From Pyropia haitanensis (Eukaryota > Rhodophyta > Bangiophyceae > Bangiales > Bangiaceae), in NCBI GenBank assembly GCA_008729055.1, contig SDUX01000005.1, forward strand, positions 2,662,955 through 2,726,954: a stretch of DNA of 64,000 nt, given 5' to 3'. The notes below the pieces were generated by a model. The model searched no databases. It worked only from the letters and a program-made list of their open reading frames with translations, and was not told the DNA's origin. This document shows positions 8,450 through 18,780 of the stretch, one piece after another; within the stretch, counting starts at the first letter, position 1, and each line of letters starts with the position of its first letter. A program made the translations under genes and the position numbers.

Positions 8450-10606
8450 GCGGGTCCGTTTTTCTCGTCGGGGGTGGCCGGCCGGCCCCCACGCTCCCCG
8501 ACGCTTCAAGCCCGGCCGACGCGGTCACCCCCTCTCCCGAGGGCACCGCCGCGTGCGTCTCCTTGCCCCGCCCTCCCCCCCTTCCTCCTCCCGCTCTCCC
8601 TCCCCCCCCCCCCCCCCCCTCCTGTCCCTCCGCGTCTGGCGCCCAAGCCCCGGGCGGCCCCTGGCCAGCCCCCGCCGCACCGGGCGGTCCGGGCGGCGCT
8701 GCCTGAGTGGCGGCGGATTGGCGCGTCGCCATGGGTGCTAGAGCTGATTGCGGCGGGCCTTTCCTTGCCCTGGACGGTGGAGCCGTCGCGGTGGCGGCCT
8801 CCCCCTCTCCCCCTTCCCCCCGATGTCCAGCACTGGGCGGTGGTGGAGGTTGGCCGCTGGTGCGAGCGGGGCTTTGCCCGCCGGGCTACCGCGGCGGAGG
8901 CCCGCAAGGCCCGTTGGGTGTCGGCATCCTTCGTGGTCGACATCGCGACCAAGCCGCGCTTAGTGGTCGACTACAAGCACATGAACGCCTTCCTCGGGGA
9001 CCGGCCGTTAAAGTATGAGGCCATGGCGGAGTTCCTGATGGACCTCTGCCTCGACAACCACCTCACGTCGTGGGACGTGGCGGACGCGTTCCACCACGTC
9101 TTCTTGGCGGAGCGGGAGACGTTCCGGCTGGCGTTTGCGGTGGGGGGGGTCGTTTACCTCCCGCTGACAATGCCCTTCGGCCTCAAGCTCGCGCCGTGGG
9201 TGTGGACCAAGCTTTTGCGGCCGGTGGTGGCCTACCTGCGGGCGCGGGGGTTCACCATCTTGCCCTATATGGACGATTTTGGGTGCCTGGGGAGCCTCAC
9301 CCCAGGCCCCCGCCCGGTGTCGGCGGCGCGGGCGACGCGCGGCCGCGCCGAGGCGGTGGGGATCTTCCGCTCCCTCGGGCTGGACGTGCACGCGCACAAG
9401 GGCGCGGCGGCGGGGACCCGGTCGTTAGACCTGCTGGGCTTCACCATCGATACCCACCGCTGCCTACTTTTGCTGCCCCCCCGCCGACTGCGCACCGTCG
9501 TGGGCTCGGCCGTCTCGCTGCGTCGGCACGCGACCACCCACGCCCGCTGGGTCTCCCTCCCGGCCCTGCAGCGCTTCTGTGGACTGGCGGTGTCCACGGC
9601 TCCGGCGGTGCCCGAAGCCCGCCTCCGCCTGCAGGCGCTCTACGCCTGCCTCGCGGCGGCGCCCCGCCGCGGGCAGCGCCGCCTGTCGGGGCGCGCGTTG
9701 GCCGACTTGGAGTGGTGGCGCGCCCTGGCCACGTCGCCCGACGTGGGCCGGGCGCTCTGGCAGGTCCCGGTCGTGGGGGAGCTGACGACGGACGCCTGCG
9801 GCTACGGCTGGGGGGGCGTGCTGGACCGGCTGGTGCCGGCGCGGGGCTGTTTCTCGTCGGCCGTGCAGCCCGCCCACATCAACATCAAGGAGTTATGGGG
9901 GGCGGTGTTGACTCTCCGCTCCTTCCCCTCGCTGCGGGGCCCGGGGGTCGTCCGCTTCCGGCTGGACTCCCTCGTCAACGTTCACGTCATCAACTCGATG
10001 CGGTCGCGCTCCCCGGCCCTGATGGCGGTGGTGCGGGAGTTGCACTGGGAGCTGCACCGGCGGAAGCTGCGGGCGGAGGCGTCGTGGCTGTCCACGGTGG
10101 CGAACGTCCACGCCGACCGCCTCTCCCGCGAGGCGGACTCGTCCGACTGGCGCCTCCGCCGCTCCGTCTTCCTCGTCCTCCACGCGCGGTGGGGGCCCCT
10201 GACGGTGGACCGCTTTGCCTCGTCGGGCAACGCCCAGCTGCCCCGCTTCAATGCGGCGGTGGCGAGCCCGGGCGTCGAGGCTGTGGACGCCTGGCGCCAG
10301 CTGTGGTGGGGGGAGCGGAACTACGTCAACCCCCCGTTCGCCCAGGCCGCTTTGGCCCTCGCCAAGGTCGCCGCCGAGGGGGCCGAGGCCGTGCTGGTGT
10401 TGCCGGTCTGGCCGGCGCAGCCGTGGTGGCCGCGCCTGCTGTCGTTGGCGTCGCGGGCGGTGCTCCTTCCCGCGGCCGCGCCCTTGTTTACGCACGGCCG
10501 CTACGCCTCTCCCGCGCCGTCGCCTCGTTGGCAAACGGGCGCGTTCTACGTCGCTGCCGCGAGGAGTCGGAGTTTGGCGTCCGCTGGCGCGAGGCGGCTG
10601 ACGTAG
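8450..10606 (+). CDS. DIRS/PAT reverse transcriptase - RNase H with C-terminal NPPF (methyltransferase-like) domain
   Basis: Open in the same frame as the end of the gag ORF and separated from it only by the TAA at 8447; no ATG precedes the RT domain, so expression by readthrough or reinitiation is implied. RT: KPRLVVDYKHMNAFL, a DVADAFHHVFL box, MPFGLKLAPWVWTK and the active site PYMDDFG (about 9263-9283). RNase H: TTDACGYGWGGVLD (about 9787), ELWGAVLTL and FRLDSLVNVHVIN supply the D-E-D set. The C-terminal DRFASSGNAQLPRFNA ... NYVNPPFAQA ... VLPVWPAQPWWPRLL block is the domain typical of DIRS-group RTs, with an NPPF motif like that of N6-adenine methyltransferases. All catalytic residues are intact. 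Confidence 0.9.
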   Translation, partial: AGPFFSSGVAGRPPRSPTLQARPTRSPPLPRAPPRASPCPALPPFLLPLSLPPPPPPPVPPRLAPKPRAAPGQPPPHRAVRAALPEWRRIGASPWVLELIAAGLSLPWTVEPSRWRPPPLPLPPDVQHWAVVEVGRWCERGFARRATAAEARKARWVSASFVVDIATKPRLVVDYKHMNAFLGDRPLKYEAMAEFLMDLCLDNHLTSWDVADAFHHVFLAERETFRLAFAVGGVVYLPLTMPFGLKLAPWVWTKLLRPVVAYLRARGFTILPYMDDFGCLGSLTPGPRPVSAARATRGRAEAVGIFRSLGLDVHAHKGAAAGTRSLDLLGFTIDTHRCLLLLPPRRLRTVVGSAVSLRRHATTHARWVSLPALQRFCGLAVSTAPAVPEARLRLQALYACLAAAPRRGQRRLSGRALADLEWWRALATSPDVGRALWQVPVVGELTTDACGYGWGGVLDRLVPARGCFSSAVQPAHINIKELWGAVLTLRSFPSLRGPGVVRFRLDSLVNVHVINSMRSRSPALMAVVRELHWELHRRKLRAEASWLSTVANVHADRLSREADSSDWRLRRSVFLVLHARWGPLTVDRFASSGNAQLPRFNAAVASPGVEAVDAWRQLWWGERNYVNPPFAQAALALAKVAAEGAEAVLVLPVWPAQPWWPRLLSLASRAVLLPAAAPLFTHGRYASPAPSPRWQTGAFYVAAARSRSLASAGARRLT

Positions 10607-10656
10607 GAGTCGTGGCCGCCCTCGGCCTTGCCAGCGCGGGCGCGCTCACCGCCCGC

Positions 10657-11634
10657 ATGATCTTGCGCAAGGACATCTCGGCCGGGACGGCCGACGCCTA
10701 TGGCCGCCGGTGGGAGGCCTTCACCTCCTTCTGTGCGGAGAACGACTGGCCCTCGTTGCCGACGACGCCCGCGGCGGTGGCCTGCTTCTTTGGGACGCTG
10801 GCGGAGCGCCAGCTGGCCCCGTCCACCATCCGGGGGTACTTGACCCCCGTCAACTCCCGCCATCAGGCGGCCGGCTTCCCCAAGCCGGCGGTGGGCGAGC
10901 TGCTAGCCCGTCTCCGGAAGGGCTACGCGCGGCTGCTGGCGGAGCACGACAACGCCTTCCCCTTTGCCCGCGGGCCGCTTCCGGCGCCCGTGCTGTTGCG
11001 GGTCGTCCTGCTCGCGATGCGGACGCCCGACCCCGAGTGGCGGCGCCGCTTCACGGCGGTGGTCCTGGCCTTCCTCGTGGCGCGGCGCACCTCTGAGGTG
11101 CTTGAGCTGCAAAAACAAGACGTCCACCTCCGCGCGGATGGCGGCGTGGACCTTCAGGTCTGCCGCTTCAAGAACGGGGAGGCCCGCGCGGACCCCCGCC
11201 GCCTCGCATACGTTGTCCCGCTCTCGGAGCGCCCCGAGCCCGACGTGCCCCTGCTGCTGCTGCGCCGAATGCTCCGGGAGCTGGCGGCCCCGGCCATACC
11301 CCCCAACCGGTTGATCTTCTCCACGTCCAGCCTGGATCGGCCGCCGACCTGCACCGACCTGACGGCGTGGCTGGGCGTGGCGCTGGCCCGCCTGGACGTG
11401 TCGCCCCCGCCGGGGGTGCTGTGGTCTTCCTACTCCTGCCGGGCAGGCGGCGCGACGGCGATGGCCGTCGCGGGGCTGGCCCGCCCCGCCATCGCGCAGA
11501 TGCTGGGCCACGCCAAGAACGACCCGCGCACCGCCGACGCGCACTACATAGACGCGCTGGCCCCCTACTCGGTGGAGGCGTTGCGCCTGGCCGACCGCTG
11601 GTGCCGCCCGGCCCCGCCGGCGCGGGCGGCCTGA
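10657..11634 (+). CDS. DIRS/PAT tyrosine recombinase
   Basis: First in-frame ATG at 10657 (MILRKDISAGTADAYGRRW), just past the RT stop in a different frame; the frame stays open upstream inside RT, so an overlapping start is possible. The N-terminal core-binding SAM-like part (TPAAVACFFGTLAERQLAPS) is followed by the catalytic domain. Visible catalytic elements are Arg I in LVARRTSEVLEL, Arg II in SYSCRAGGATA, GH in QMLGHAKND and the nucleophile Tyr in ADAHYIDAL. The usual box II His-x-x-Arg is Tyr-Ser-Cys-Arg here. Length 325 aa fits the family. It would integrate the circular cDNA without target-site duplication. Confidence 0.85.
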   Translation: MILRKDISAGTADAYGRRWEAFTSFCAENDWPSLPTTPAAVACFFGTLAERQLAPSTIRGYLTPVNSRHQAAGFPKPAVGELLARLRKGYARLLAEHDNAFPFARGPLPAPVLLRVVLLAMRTPDPEWRRRFTAVVLAFLVARRTSEVLELQKQDVHLRADGGVDLQVCRFKNGEARADPRRLAYVVPLSERPEPDVPLLLLRRMLRELAAPAIPPNRLIFSTSSLDRPPTCTDLTAWLGVALARLDVSPPPGVLWSSYSCRAGGATAMAVAGLARPAIAQMLGHAKNDPRTADAHYIDALAPYSVEALRLADRWCRPAPPARAA

Positions 11635-11848
11635 TGCCGCGCCCCGTGCATGTTTCTGCTTGCTTGCTTGCGGCCTTTTTCCCCCCGCTGATGCCGTGCG
11701 GGGGGTTTTTTTCTCGGCCTTCTCTCTCTCTGCTTCCTTCCTCTCTCTTTGGTCTCTCCCTCCTCTCGTTCCCCTCTCGCTTCCTCCGTTGCTCACCTGC
11801 CACCCCTGACCTGGTGCCTGCTCTGCGGTCGGGTGATCTCCATCCTTT

Positions 11849-11880
11849 GGCAGACATGACCCCCGGGGCGCCCAGAGTAA
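11849..11880 (+). repeat. Split direct repeat B1
   Basis: ggcagacatgacccccgggg... ending gagtaa; identical to B2 (12255-12286) and joined directly to A2. Confidence 0.9.
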
Positions 11881-12074
11881 TGTGTCCAGTGTTTTCGTGG
11901 GGGGTTACGGACAGGTGTGCCGGGGGCTTGTGGGATTGGGTGGGTGGGTTTGTTGGGGCCGGGCCCGACCGAGCGCCTCGGCGGGCCCGGGCAGTGGCCG
12001 CCGGCGGCTAACTGTGCCGCCGGCGAGCGAGGGGACAACCGCCGCCGACGGCGGCACGTTCCTTTTCCCTCGCG
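11879..12074 (+). repeat. Split direct repeat A2
   Basis: Second 196-bp A copy; 194 of 196 positions match A1. The first two bases (AA) are shared with the end of B1. Confidence 0.95.
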
Positions 12075-12238
12075 CCCTCCCGCCGGCCCTGCCTGCGGCC
12101 CTGCTCTCTGGGCACCCCTCCGGGACGTTGCCCTTTCCTTTCCCTCGTGGGGGGGGCTTACCCCCTCGCCGGCCACGCGCGGGTCTCGGTCTCCAAGCCC
12201 TTCCGCGGCCGAGGCCGTTGCCTGGCGCTCTTGTGGTC

Positions 12239-12244
12239 AATAAA
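12239..12244 (+). terminator. AATAAA polyadenylation signal of the DIRS/PAT element
   Basis: gtcaataaacg lies 11 bp before B2, downstream of the recombinase ORF in the 180-bp segment between A2 and B2. Confidence 0.5.
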
Positions 12245-12254
12245 CGAAGTCAAC

Positions 12255-12286
12255 GGCAGACATGACCCCCGGGGCGCCCAGAGTAA
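12255..12286 (+). repeat. Split direct repeat B2 (right end of element)
   Basis: Identical 32-bp copy of B1; followed by CAATAAAAGAG of the flanking host DNA. Confidence 0.9.
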
Positions 12287-15200
12287 CAATAAAAGAGAGT
12301 CAGAAAGGCGGGCCCCCAAGCAGGGGGGCCGGCGAAAAAACGACGAATGTGCCAACGAAGGCCAGCACACGACCCCGAGAAAAGGGACGGCGGGTGGGAG
12401 GCGAAAAACGTCGGACGTGCCGGGACAGCCGGCTGGAAGGGAAGCGCTGGGCGCTGCCCTTTTCTGTCCAGTGTTGACGCCCCCGGCCCGGGTTGGGCCG
12501 GTGAGCTGCCCCCGCCGGCGCCCGCAGATTGGATCTCGGATCCGATCTACGCGGGCGCTGGCCAGAGGGCCTGGTAAGTACGTCCACAAGTCCGACCGGG
12601 CGAGTATTCGCCCGGTCAGGCGAGTGGGGCACTCGTGCGCGCGGAGCAAGCCGCGCGCACCGTTGACCAGGACAGCTTTACCGCGGCCCCGGGCAGCTCC
12701 CTCCCCCCAATGAGTAACCACCAGAGTGGGGGCATACAGAGGGGTTGGCCACACGGCGCGACTTTTTCGCGCCTCGGAGGGACAAACGCGGCGGCCGTGG
12801 TGTTGGCCGCGGCGGCGGCGGCGCCCCGGGCGGGCCGCGAGCCGCGGATAAGAAGGGGTGTTGGGGGTCTTGGCGGAGGGGAGAGACTGGAAGAAGAGGG
12901 CGGGTCCGTATGATGGCAGCCGCACCCGCAGGTGGGCGCGCGGGAGGCGGCCGCTACCGCCCCAGCCGCCGCCGCCGTCACCGTCGGTGTCGCCGCCGCC
13001 TCGCCCATCGTTATTGGAAGGACGCGGGCGGCCACACCCACGGGCAGGCACCATCCCACTCGCCACCCCTGTCGCCAACCCCGCTGACGCCGCAACCCCC
13101 GCCGCCTCCGCCGCAGCGGCAGCCGCTGCCGCTTCTGCCCCCCCCCGCCCCCGTCCCCCGCGCATCAACCGCGGCGCTGCAGAACACTCCCCCCTCCCTC
13201 CTCCCCATGAACGGGCCTGCACCGGATTTTTGTTTGTCACTTCTCTCAGTCTCTGTTTCCTATATCTTATCGCAGGCGTGCGACTTTCACGCCCCTTTGC
13301 CCCACTCGGGAAGACCCTTTCAGAACATTCGCACGAGGAGTCGTCTGACGTCCGCCCTACCCATTTTCTTTGAAAGAAAACGCCGACCAACTGCAAGGGG
13401 CAGCAGCGGATATGCCAGTGCTAGTACAGCCGACAGCGCGGCCTCATCCGGCCGACGCAGCCCACAACCGTGCGTCGTGCCACCCCAGAGACAGCCCTCG
13501 CGCAGGCCTCTTTCGGGCGGGCCTGACGCGTGGCGGATCCCCCTTGATCCAACCAGTCCTCGTCGACTGGCGTGTCTACGTTGCATACGCACCCAAAACA
13601 CTGCTCGTGTCGCCACCCACATGGGGCATCAATTTCCAACATCTTCTCGCAGTGTACGATACAGCCTGAAAATGGGCCGCGACCAGCCGGCTACTGTCCA
13701 TCACGCACCCACCCCCCACCCAGCCCCACCGTCGTCAACCTCCCCAAGCAACGTCGTGATGCGCCACCCCCGACCGTCGTCACCCCCCCTCCCCCGCCAT
13801 CGTCGTCGCCCTCCTCTCCGCCCCTGTCATCGCGATCCCCTCCTATGGCTGCCATTGTTGTCCCGCCCATCGATGCAGGCGCTGCCCTCTCCCACGGCTG
13901 CTTTCTTCGCCCCCTTCTACAGTCGTAGTCGTTGCCCCCGCCCGCAGCCGCGGTTGTCGCGGCCGCCTGCAACCCACCCCATTCTGTTTTCCTCTCTTCT
14001 GGGCGCGCCATGGCGGCGTATGCGGCGGCGGGTCAGAGGGATGGCAAATACAGTGAGGACCGTGTGGGTGTGGGTCCAATCGCGGTTGGCACTGTGAGCT
14101 TGGTGGGGCGGGTGTTTGGTAGCCGGTGCTGCATGTGTGGCTGTCGGTTTACCGGGGCGCGACCTGGGAGTGACCCTCTGAGAGTTTACAACGTGGGCGC
14201 GTCCCCTGGCCGGGATGTTCCGTCGCGGGGGGCGGTTGACGCTCCTGGGAGTAGAGACGTAGGAGTGGGTGCGTGGCAGTTGCAAAGAGGGTTAACAGGC
14301 GGTTGTAGAGATGACGGACTGCGAACGAAGATTATGAAGACCATTTTTTCTTTTGGCGGTGGGGTTAGAACTGGGGATGGGCGTGGGCGTACAGAATGGG
14401 CCACGCGGGCCCGCGGTAGGTCAAGGCAGAAAGAGAGGCCAGGCCAGTCTGGCAGCAAGGCCAGGCAGTCGGGTAGGGCGGAGTCACGAAAGGGATGGCG
14501 GTAGTAGAGACGCGCACGCTGGCGTTAGTGGAGGTTGGGGGACGAATGTGAAGTGCCTCGAGCGCCGACTGTGGGAGCAGGCAGGGCGAACCAAGAAAGG
14601 ACTAGGCAGGGTGGGACGCCGACGGGCACTACACCCCGGCCCCGATCACGAGCCACCAGCCCAACACCGACCCGCCCTACACCGGCGGAGAAATAATCTG
14701 ACCTTAGAGGGCCAGCCGGTCCACTTCGAGATGACCGCGAGTGTGCAGGTCGTGGTGATGTAGGGGGACGCCGACTCGGCACCCCGTCCCCCGACTGAGA
14801 AGGCTTATGTACCCCCCCCCCCCCCTCTGACTCGGAGGAGGTCCACCAAGAGCAGGTGGTGGGAGCCGACCTGAAGTGCAGGATCGGTCTCCCCCGAAAG
14901 GGGTCGAGATAGACCCCCTTCCAACGGGGCCCCAACGCAGGGTACCGGGTGTACCCTGCGCCCGACACCATCCCACCCCCTCAGAAACAGTCTGAGGAGA
15001 GGTCGGGGGGGTGGATGAGTCATGACACCCCCCACCCGCAGGGGGGCACCAGGCAAGCGTGGCATGCGACCCCCTCTCGCGCACCAGTCGTGCGGAGAGT
15101 GTCAACAAGCGTTCTTGTTGGCATTGGCCACTCATTGACAAGCACGTCATGAGGGCGCCGACCTCGGAGATTTGCCGCGTCGGGCCCTCCCGACCACCCT

Positions 15201-16224
15201 TTGCACCCAACTGAGGTGAACACGTCCCCTGGGCCCCGACATCTGACAACTAACAAATAATTGGACGTCCGCCGGGACGGCTGGACTCTTAAGGAGGGGA
15301 AAATGTAGTGGAACGCCCACTATGGTCCCGACTAATACGAATTCCTTCCAACTAAAATTGAGTTCCATGGAGATTTCCTGAGTAAACTCTACCGGAATCT
15401 CTGTGGCTTCACGCTGGATCCGACTCTGGTTTTCAGTGCACCCCCGTTAAAGTATTACGGTTGGATTGTTTTTTGACTGTGGGGATTTCTGCGCCGGAGC
15501 CAGACGGATTCGTGTGTTCTTTCTTGCTTTGATAATGGAGTCTTTTTATTGGAGAGTGAGAGCGTCTATTTTCTGGGTGTTGCTGGGGGTATGTCTGGAG
15601 GGCTGTTTTGCGTGTCTGCACGCATGCGTGCGAGTGGGTTTATATGCGTGGGGGAGCGGGGCGGGTTGGCCCGGTCTAGCTCCTCAAGAAAGTTTCGTCT
15701 GGCTCCAACACGTCTTGTTCGTGCTTGTCGGGAGCGCCAACCCGGCACACGCAGGTCGCGTGGTGGCCCGTCGGAGGAACTTCTTCCGGTGTCCCCTCTT
15801 GGGATCCCGAGCGTACGCGCTCCTCCCCGTGCTTTGGGGAGGAGGCCGAGCGTTAACGCTACACACATGACCGGTGTGACTGGTCCTGGAGAGGTGCGGA
15901 CTATACTTCAGCACTCCCCCCACCTCCACATCAACCAGGAGCCCATCCTCAATCGCTTCGAAATTGCCACCCGGCCCGCAATCCAGGGACAAGCCGCGGG
16001 GTTCTAACACTCGCCAGTGGAGGCCTGCGCAAGCTGGGCCCATAATCTTTAGAAGAGGTCAGGTGAGGACGGGGCCGAGCCCCCGGCGAGCGTGACGTGC
16101 GTCGTGTCCGCTCGGTCTGCACCCATAGGCCCCCACGTAGACCCAATGTCCTTTTAGTCTTTTCTCGCATCTCCAAGCTGGCTTCCGGGTCGCCCCTACG
16201 TAGAGAGTTCCTCAAGGGACCGCC
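12287..16224. other. Gene-poor stretch; no gene identified
   Basis: Long Pro/Arg/Ala-rich frames on both strands (e.g. minus 12158-13396, plus 12745-14097) overlap each other, lack recognisable domains and read across the DIRS repeat, so none is called. From about 13230 the DNA is less GC-rich. A plus frame at 13540-13669 (VDWRVYVAYAPKTLL) and a minus frame at 15684-16043 have protein-like composition but no family. A Pro-rich plus frame at 13680-13930 may be an exon fragment. Confidence 0.4.
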
Positions 16225-16229
16225 CGCAC

Positions 16230-16821
16230 TGTGGCGTTCTGGCCGTGCCTGGGTGGTGGGGGGTCCTCGGGGAGGTGCCTCGGGACCCGGCTGCCTGTGA
16301 TACGTGGAGGTCGGGCGGTCGGGAGCCCTTGGCCCGTGTCCTGTGATCCCATTGGTCCGTCTCGGTCGTGGTGACTTGGCCGGAGTGGGGGCCGCGGGGT
16401 CTGTATCTCCCGTCTTTCCTTTGCGTGTTTTCGTGTCTTCCCCGTTTTTCCCACTGGGTTTTTTTCGGGGTTGACATTTGTGTGTGGGGGGGTTTCGCCT
16501 GCTTTTTCGTCTGCTTTTCGCCTGCTTTTCGCCCGATTTTGGCCGGCCGGGGCTCGGGTCGTGAGTCCTGGCGGGCCCGGTGCCAACAAAGGCAACGGGC
16601 CCCCGAGGGTACTTGGGTGGCGCCCCGGGGTCTCCCCGGGGCCATCTGCGTAAATCAACGGATGTTTGGGTTCTTGTTCCCTCGGGCTTTTGTCCTGTGT
16701 ACCCGTGCCTCGTTCCGGGGTGGGCGAGTGGATCCGCAGGTTCCCTTCTCCGTTCCTTCCTGGGTCCGTGTGTGTTGACCTGTCCCCGTGGTCTCCTGGG
16801 TTCCATTGGAATAACGCTACA
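16230..16821 (+). repeat. 5' LTR of chromovirus
   Basis: TGTGGCGTTCTGG ... AATAACGCTACA, 592 bp, preceded by TSD CGCAC. Confidence 0.95.
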
Positions 16822-16825
16822 TTTA

Positions 16826-16843
16826 TGGTGGAGCAGCAGGGGA
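16826..16843 (+). other. Candidate primer-binding site
   Basis: TGGTGGAGCAGCAGG begins four bases inside the 5' LTR, and its TGG fits the CCA end of a tRNA. The priming tRNA was not identified. Confidence 0.35.
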
Positions 16844-16969
16844 GGGCCACTTTCCTTCCTCTCCCGTATCGGGACGGCCCTTCCCGTTTCGTTGTAACGT
16901 TTGTTCCTTTGGATCCCTCTGTTCCCGAGAGGTCCCGCGTTCCTGGGTCGATTGCCGCCGGCCAACACC

Positions 16970-18778
16970 ATGGACCCTCCCCCTCCGGGTGGGCGGGGCC
17001 ACGGCGTGCCGTCGGACGCGTCCCGTGTTACCCCCGTTGGCCGTGGCCGTGGGTCGCAGGGTCCCATGGCACGTGGTGGATTCGGTGTGACACGTATACC
17101 ACGCCGGGGTACGGCGCCCCCGGGTGGGATCCGGGCCCCTGAGGCCCCCGTTCCGCGCCCGATCTCGGGTCCGTCTCGGGCCCCTGTTTCTACGGAGACC
17201 CCGACCCCGCCTGCGGGGGCCGAGGTGCCTCTCCCTCCTGATTCCCCTCGTCCCGCTGAGGTCCAAAAGACGCTGGAGTCCTTTCGGAACGAGATCTTGG
17301 CCACGGTGATCCAGGCGTTGAGCCAGAGCCCTGCCGTCCGTACTGGTTCCCATGCCCAGGATTCGTCCCGTCGTTCCAAGTCCCGTCGTCGTCGTCGCCG
17401 TCATTCCAGTGGATCCTCGTCCTCGTCGTCCTCTGGTTCCTCTGATTTATCTGTTCATGTGGAGGACGAGGGTCCCCTTCGTCCGATACCGCTCGCTGGT
17501 CCCCCTGTGATCCAGTGTTCCGACGACCGCTTTACCCGGATCCTAGATTACCACACGTACCGTCTCCGGAACCGAAGTGCCACCTATGGAATCCGGGAAG
17601 CACGGAAGATGGGACGTGTGGCCCGCAATATGCACTCGTTCGCCGGGTTCCAGAGTTTCTCGGGGAAAGAGGGTCTGAAGGTCTTCACCTGGCTCCGTAA
17701 GTTCGTAAAGGTTTGTGATGATAACGGGGTTTCTGAGGGTATGGCCCTTTACCTGATCCCACACTTCCTCTCTGAAGACGCGGAACTGAGGTACACACGG
17801 ATCCTTCCGGACTCCACGAGCGCGTCCGATGGATCCATCGTGCGCTCGTACCCAGAGGCGGTCAACTGGTTCCTGGAAACTTATGCGGAACCCCATACCC
17901 TTGCCCTGGCCCAGGACCGCTTCAGCAGGGCCACTAAGGAACCCGAGGAAACGATTGAGGCCTTCGCGGTACGTTTGAGGGGCCTCACGGAACTCTGTGG
18001 AAACGTGCATACGGAGGGGACCATGAAACAACAACTGATCCAAGGGCTCCCTGAATACCTACGGACCGATGCGTTTGTATACAACTTTCCAGAGAGGACC
18101 TATCAGCAACTGGTTACATTTACCTCTGGGAAATACAAGGCGGCCACGGACGTGATCCGGATGGCCCAGGGGTCGGGAATGTCAAGCAAGTCGGGTCCCT
18201 CTGGTCCCACACGTCGGTCTGCCGATCTTGCTCCCAAGAGGACCGTGGATTCTTCCTCGGTCCTGGCCGTCAACCCTGTGGGTCCCATCAAGATACTCAA
18301 GGGGCCCCATGACAAGGAGGCGGAGAAGGCAGAGTCGGACCAAGCGTATGGCTTCACCGGTCCCACGCAAAGGTTCGTTGGGGTCCGGGCTGTGGACAGC
18401 CGCCGTCCCTACCGTTGTTACCTGTGTTGGAAATCGGGCCACATGGCCCACCAATGTGACACACTGACGGAGGCCCAACGGAAGGCGGTCTGCAAGACCC
18501 GTGATTCCTTTATGGCGGCCACCCGTGGACGGAGCCAGAGTACCGAGGCGGACGCGCTGGCGGACCACCGGTTCCATCGTAAGATACGGGTCGCCCTGGT
18601 CCAGGCCATCTGTGAAGGGATCAATGTGTCCGATGATGAGGTGGTCGAGATGCCCCCGTTCCCCGAGAAGGAAGGCCTCCGCGAGACGGAGCCCTCGGGA
18701 AACGAGTTACGGGGGCTGGAACCAAAAGATCCCGTCCCCACCGTCGCGACAGTATCTGCTCATCTGCTTCTGCGTTAG
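16970..18778 (+). CDS. gag: Chromovirus Gag (capsid-nucleocapsid)
   Basis: ATG at 16970 (aacaccATGGAC) gives 602 aa. A Pro/Gly-rich start and an Arg/Ser block (SRRSKSRRRRRRHSSGS, near residue 130) precede the Ty3-type capsid domain, seen as EPHTLALAQDRFSRATKEPE, RLRGLTELCGN and QQLIQGLPEYLRT (about 17880-18060). A single CCHC zinc knuckle, CYLCWKSGHMAHQC, lies at about residue 482 (18415). It forms the virus-like particle that packages element RNA. The stop is TAG at 18776; pol continues in the -1 frame, so a frameshift is needed to make Gag-Pol. Confidence 0.9.
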   Translation: MDPPPPGGRGHGVPSDASRVTPVGRGRGSQGPMARGGFGVTRIPRRGTAPPGGIRAPEAPVPRPISGPSRAPVSTETPTPPAGAEVPLPPDSPRPAEVQKTLESFRNEILATVIQALSQSPAVRTGSHAQDSSRRSKSRRRRRRHSSGSSSSSSSGSSDLSVHVEDEGPLRPIPLAGPPVIQCSDDRFTRILDYHTYRLRNRSATYGIREARKMGRVARNMHSFAGFQSFSGKEGLKVFTWLRKFVKVCDDNGVSEGMALYLIPHFLSEDAELRYTRILPDSTSASDGSIVRSYPEAVNWFLETYAEPHTLALAQDRFSRATKEPEETIEAFAVRLRGLTELCGNVHTEGTMKQQLIQGLPEYLRTDAFVYNFPERTYQQLVTFTSGKYKAATDVIRMAQGSGMSSKSGPSGPTRRSADLAPKRTVDSSSVLAVNPVGPIKILKGPHDKEAEKAESDQAYGFTGPTQRFVGVRAVDSRRPYRCYLCWKSGHMAHQCDTLTEAQRKAVCKTRDSFMAATRGRSQSTEADALADHRFHRKIRVALVQAICEGINVSDDEVVEMPPFPEKEGLRETEPSGNELRGLEPKDPVPTVATVSAHLLLR

Positions 18779-18780
18779 CT

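Larger units (their letters stand above)
6614..12286 (+). mobile_element. DIRS/PAT-like tyrosine-recombinase retrotransposon with split direct repeats
   Basis: Order along the element: A1 repeat (6614-6809), gag-like ORF, RT/RNase H ORF, tyrosine recombinase ORF, B1 (11849-11880), A2 (11879-12074), B2 (12255-12286). A1 and A2 differ at 2 of 196 positions; B1 and B2 are identical over 32 bp. This is the A1-ORFs-B1A2-B2 plan of PAT and Kangaroo (Volvox) elements rather than the inverted-terminal-repeat plan of DIRS-1. AA is shared at the left end (6614-6615), the B1/A2 junction (11879-11880) and the right end (12285-12286), as expected for strand exchange by a recombinase and no target duplication. 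The ORFs are largely open, so the insertion looks young. Confidence 0.9.

Noticed and set aside
12158..13396. 412-aa minus ORF beside the DIRS element
   Set aside because: It reads through the B2 repeat and flanking DNA, Arg/Gly/Pro-rich, no recognisable motif; treated as a shadow of GC-rich DNA.
16368..16778. 136-aa ORF repeated at 25924-26334
   Set aside because: It lies within the LTRs and is duplicated because the LTRs are; composition is T/G-rich LTR DNA, no domain.
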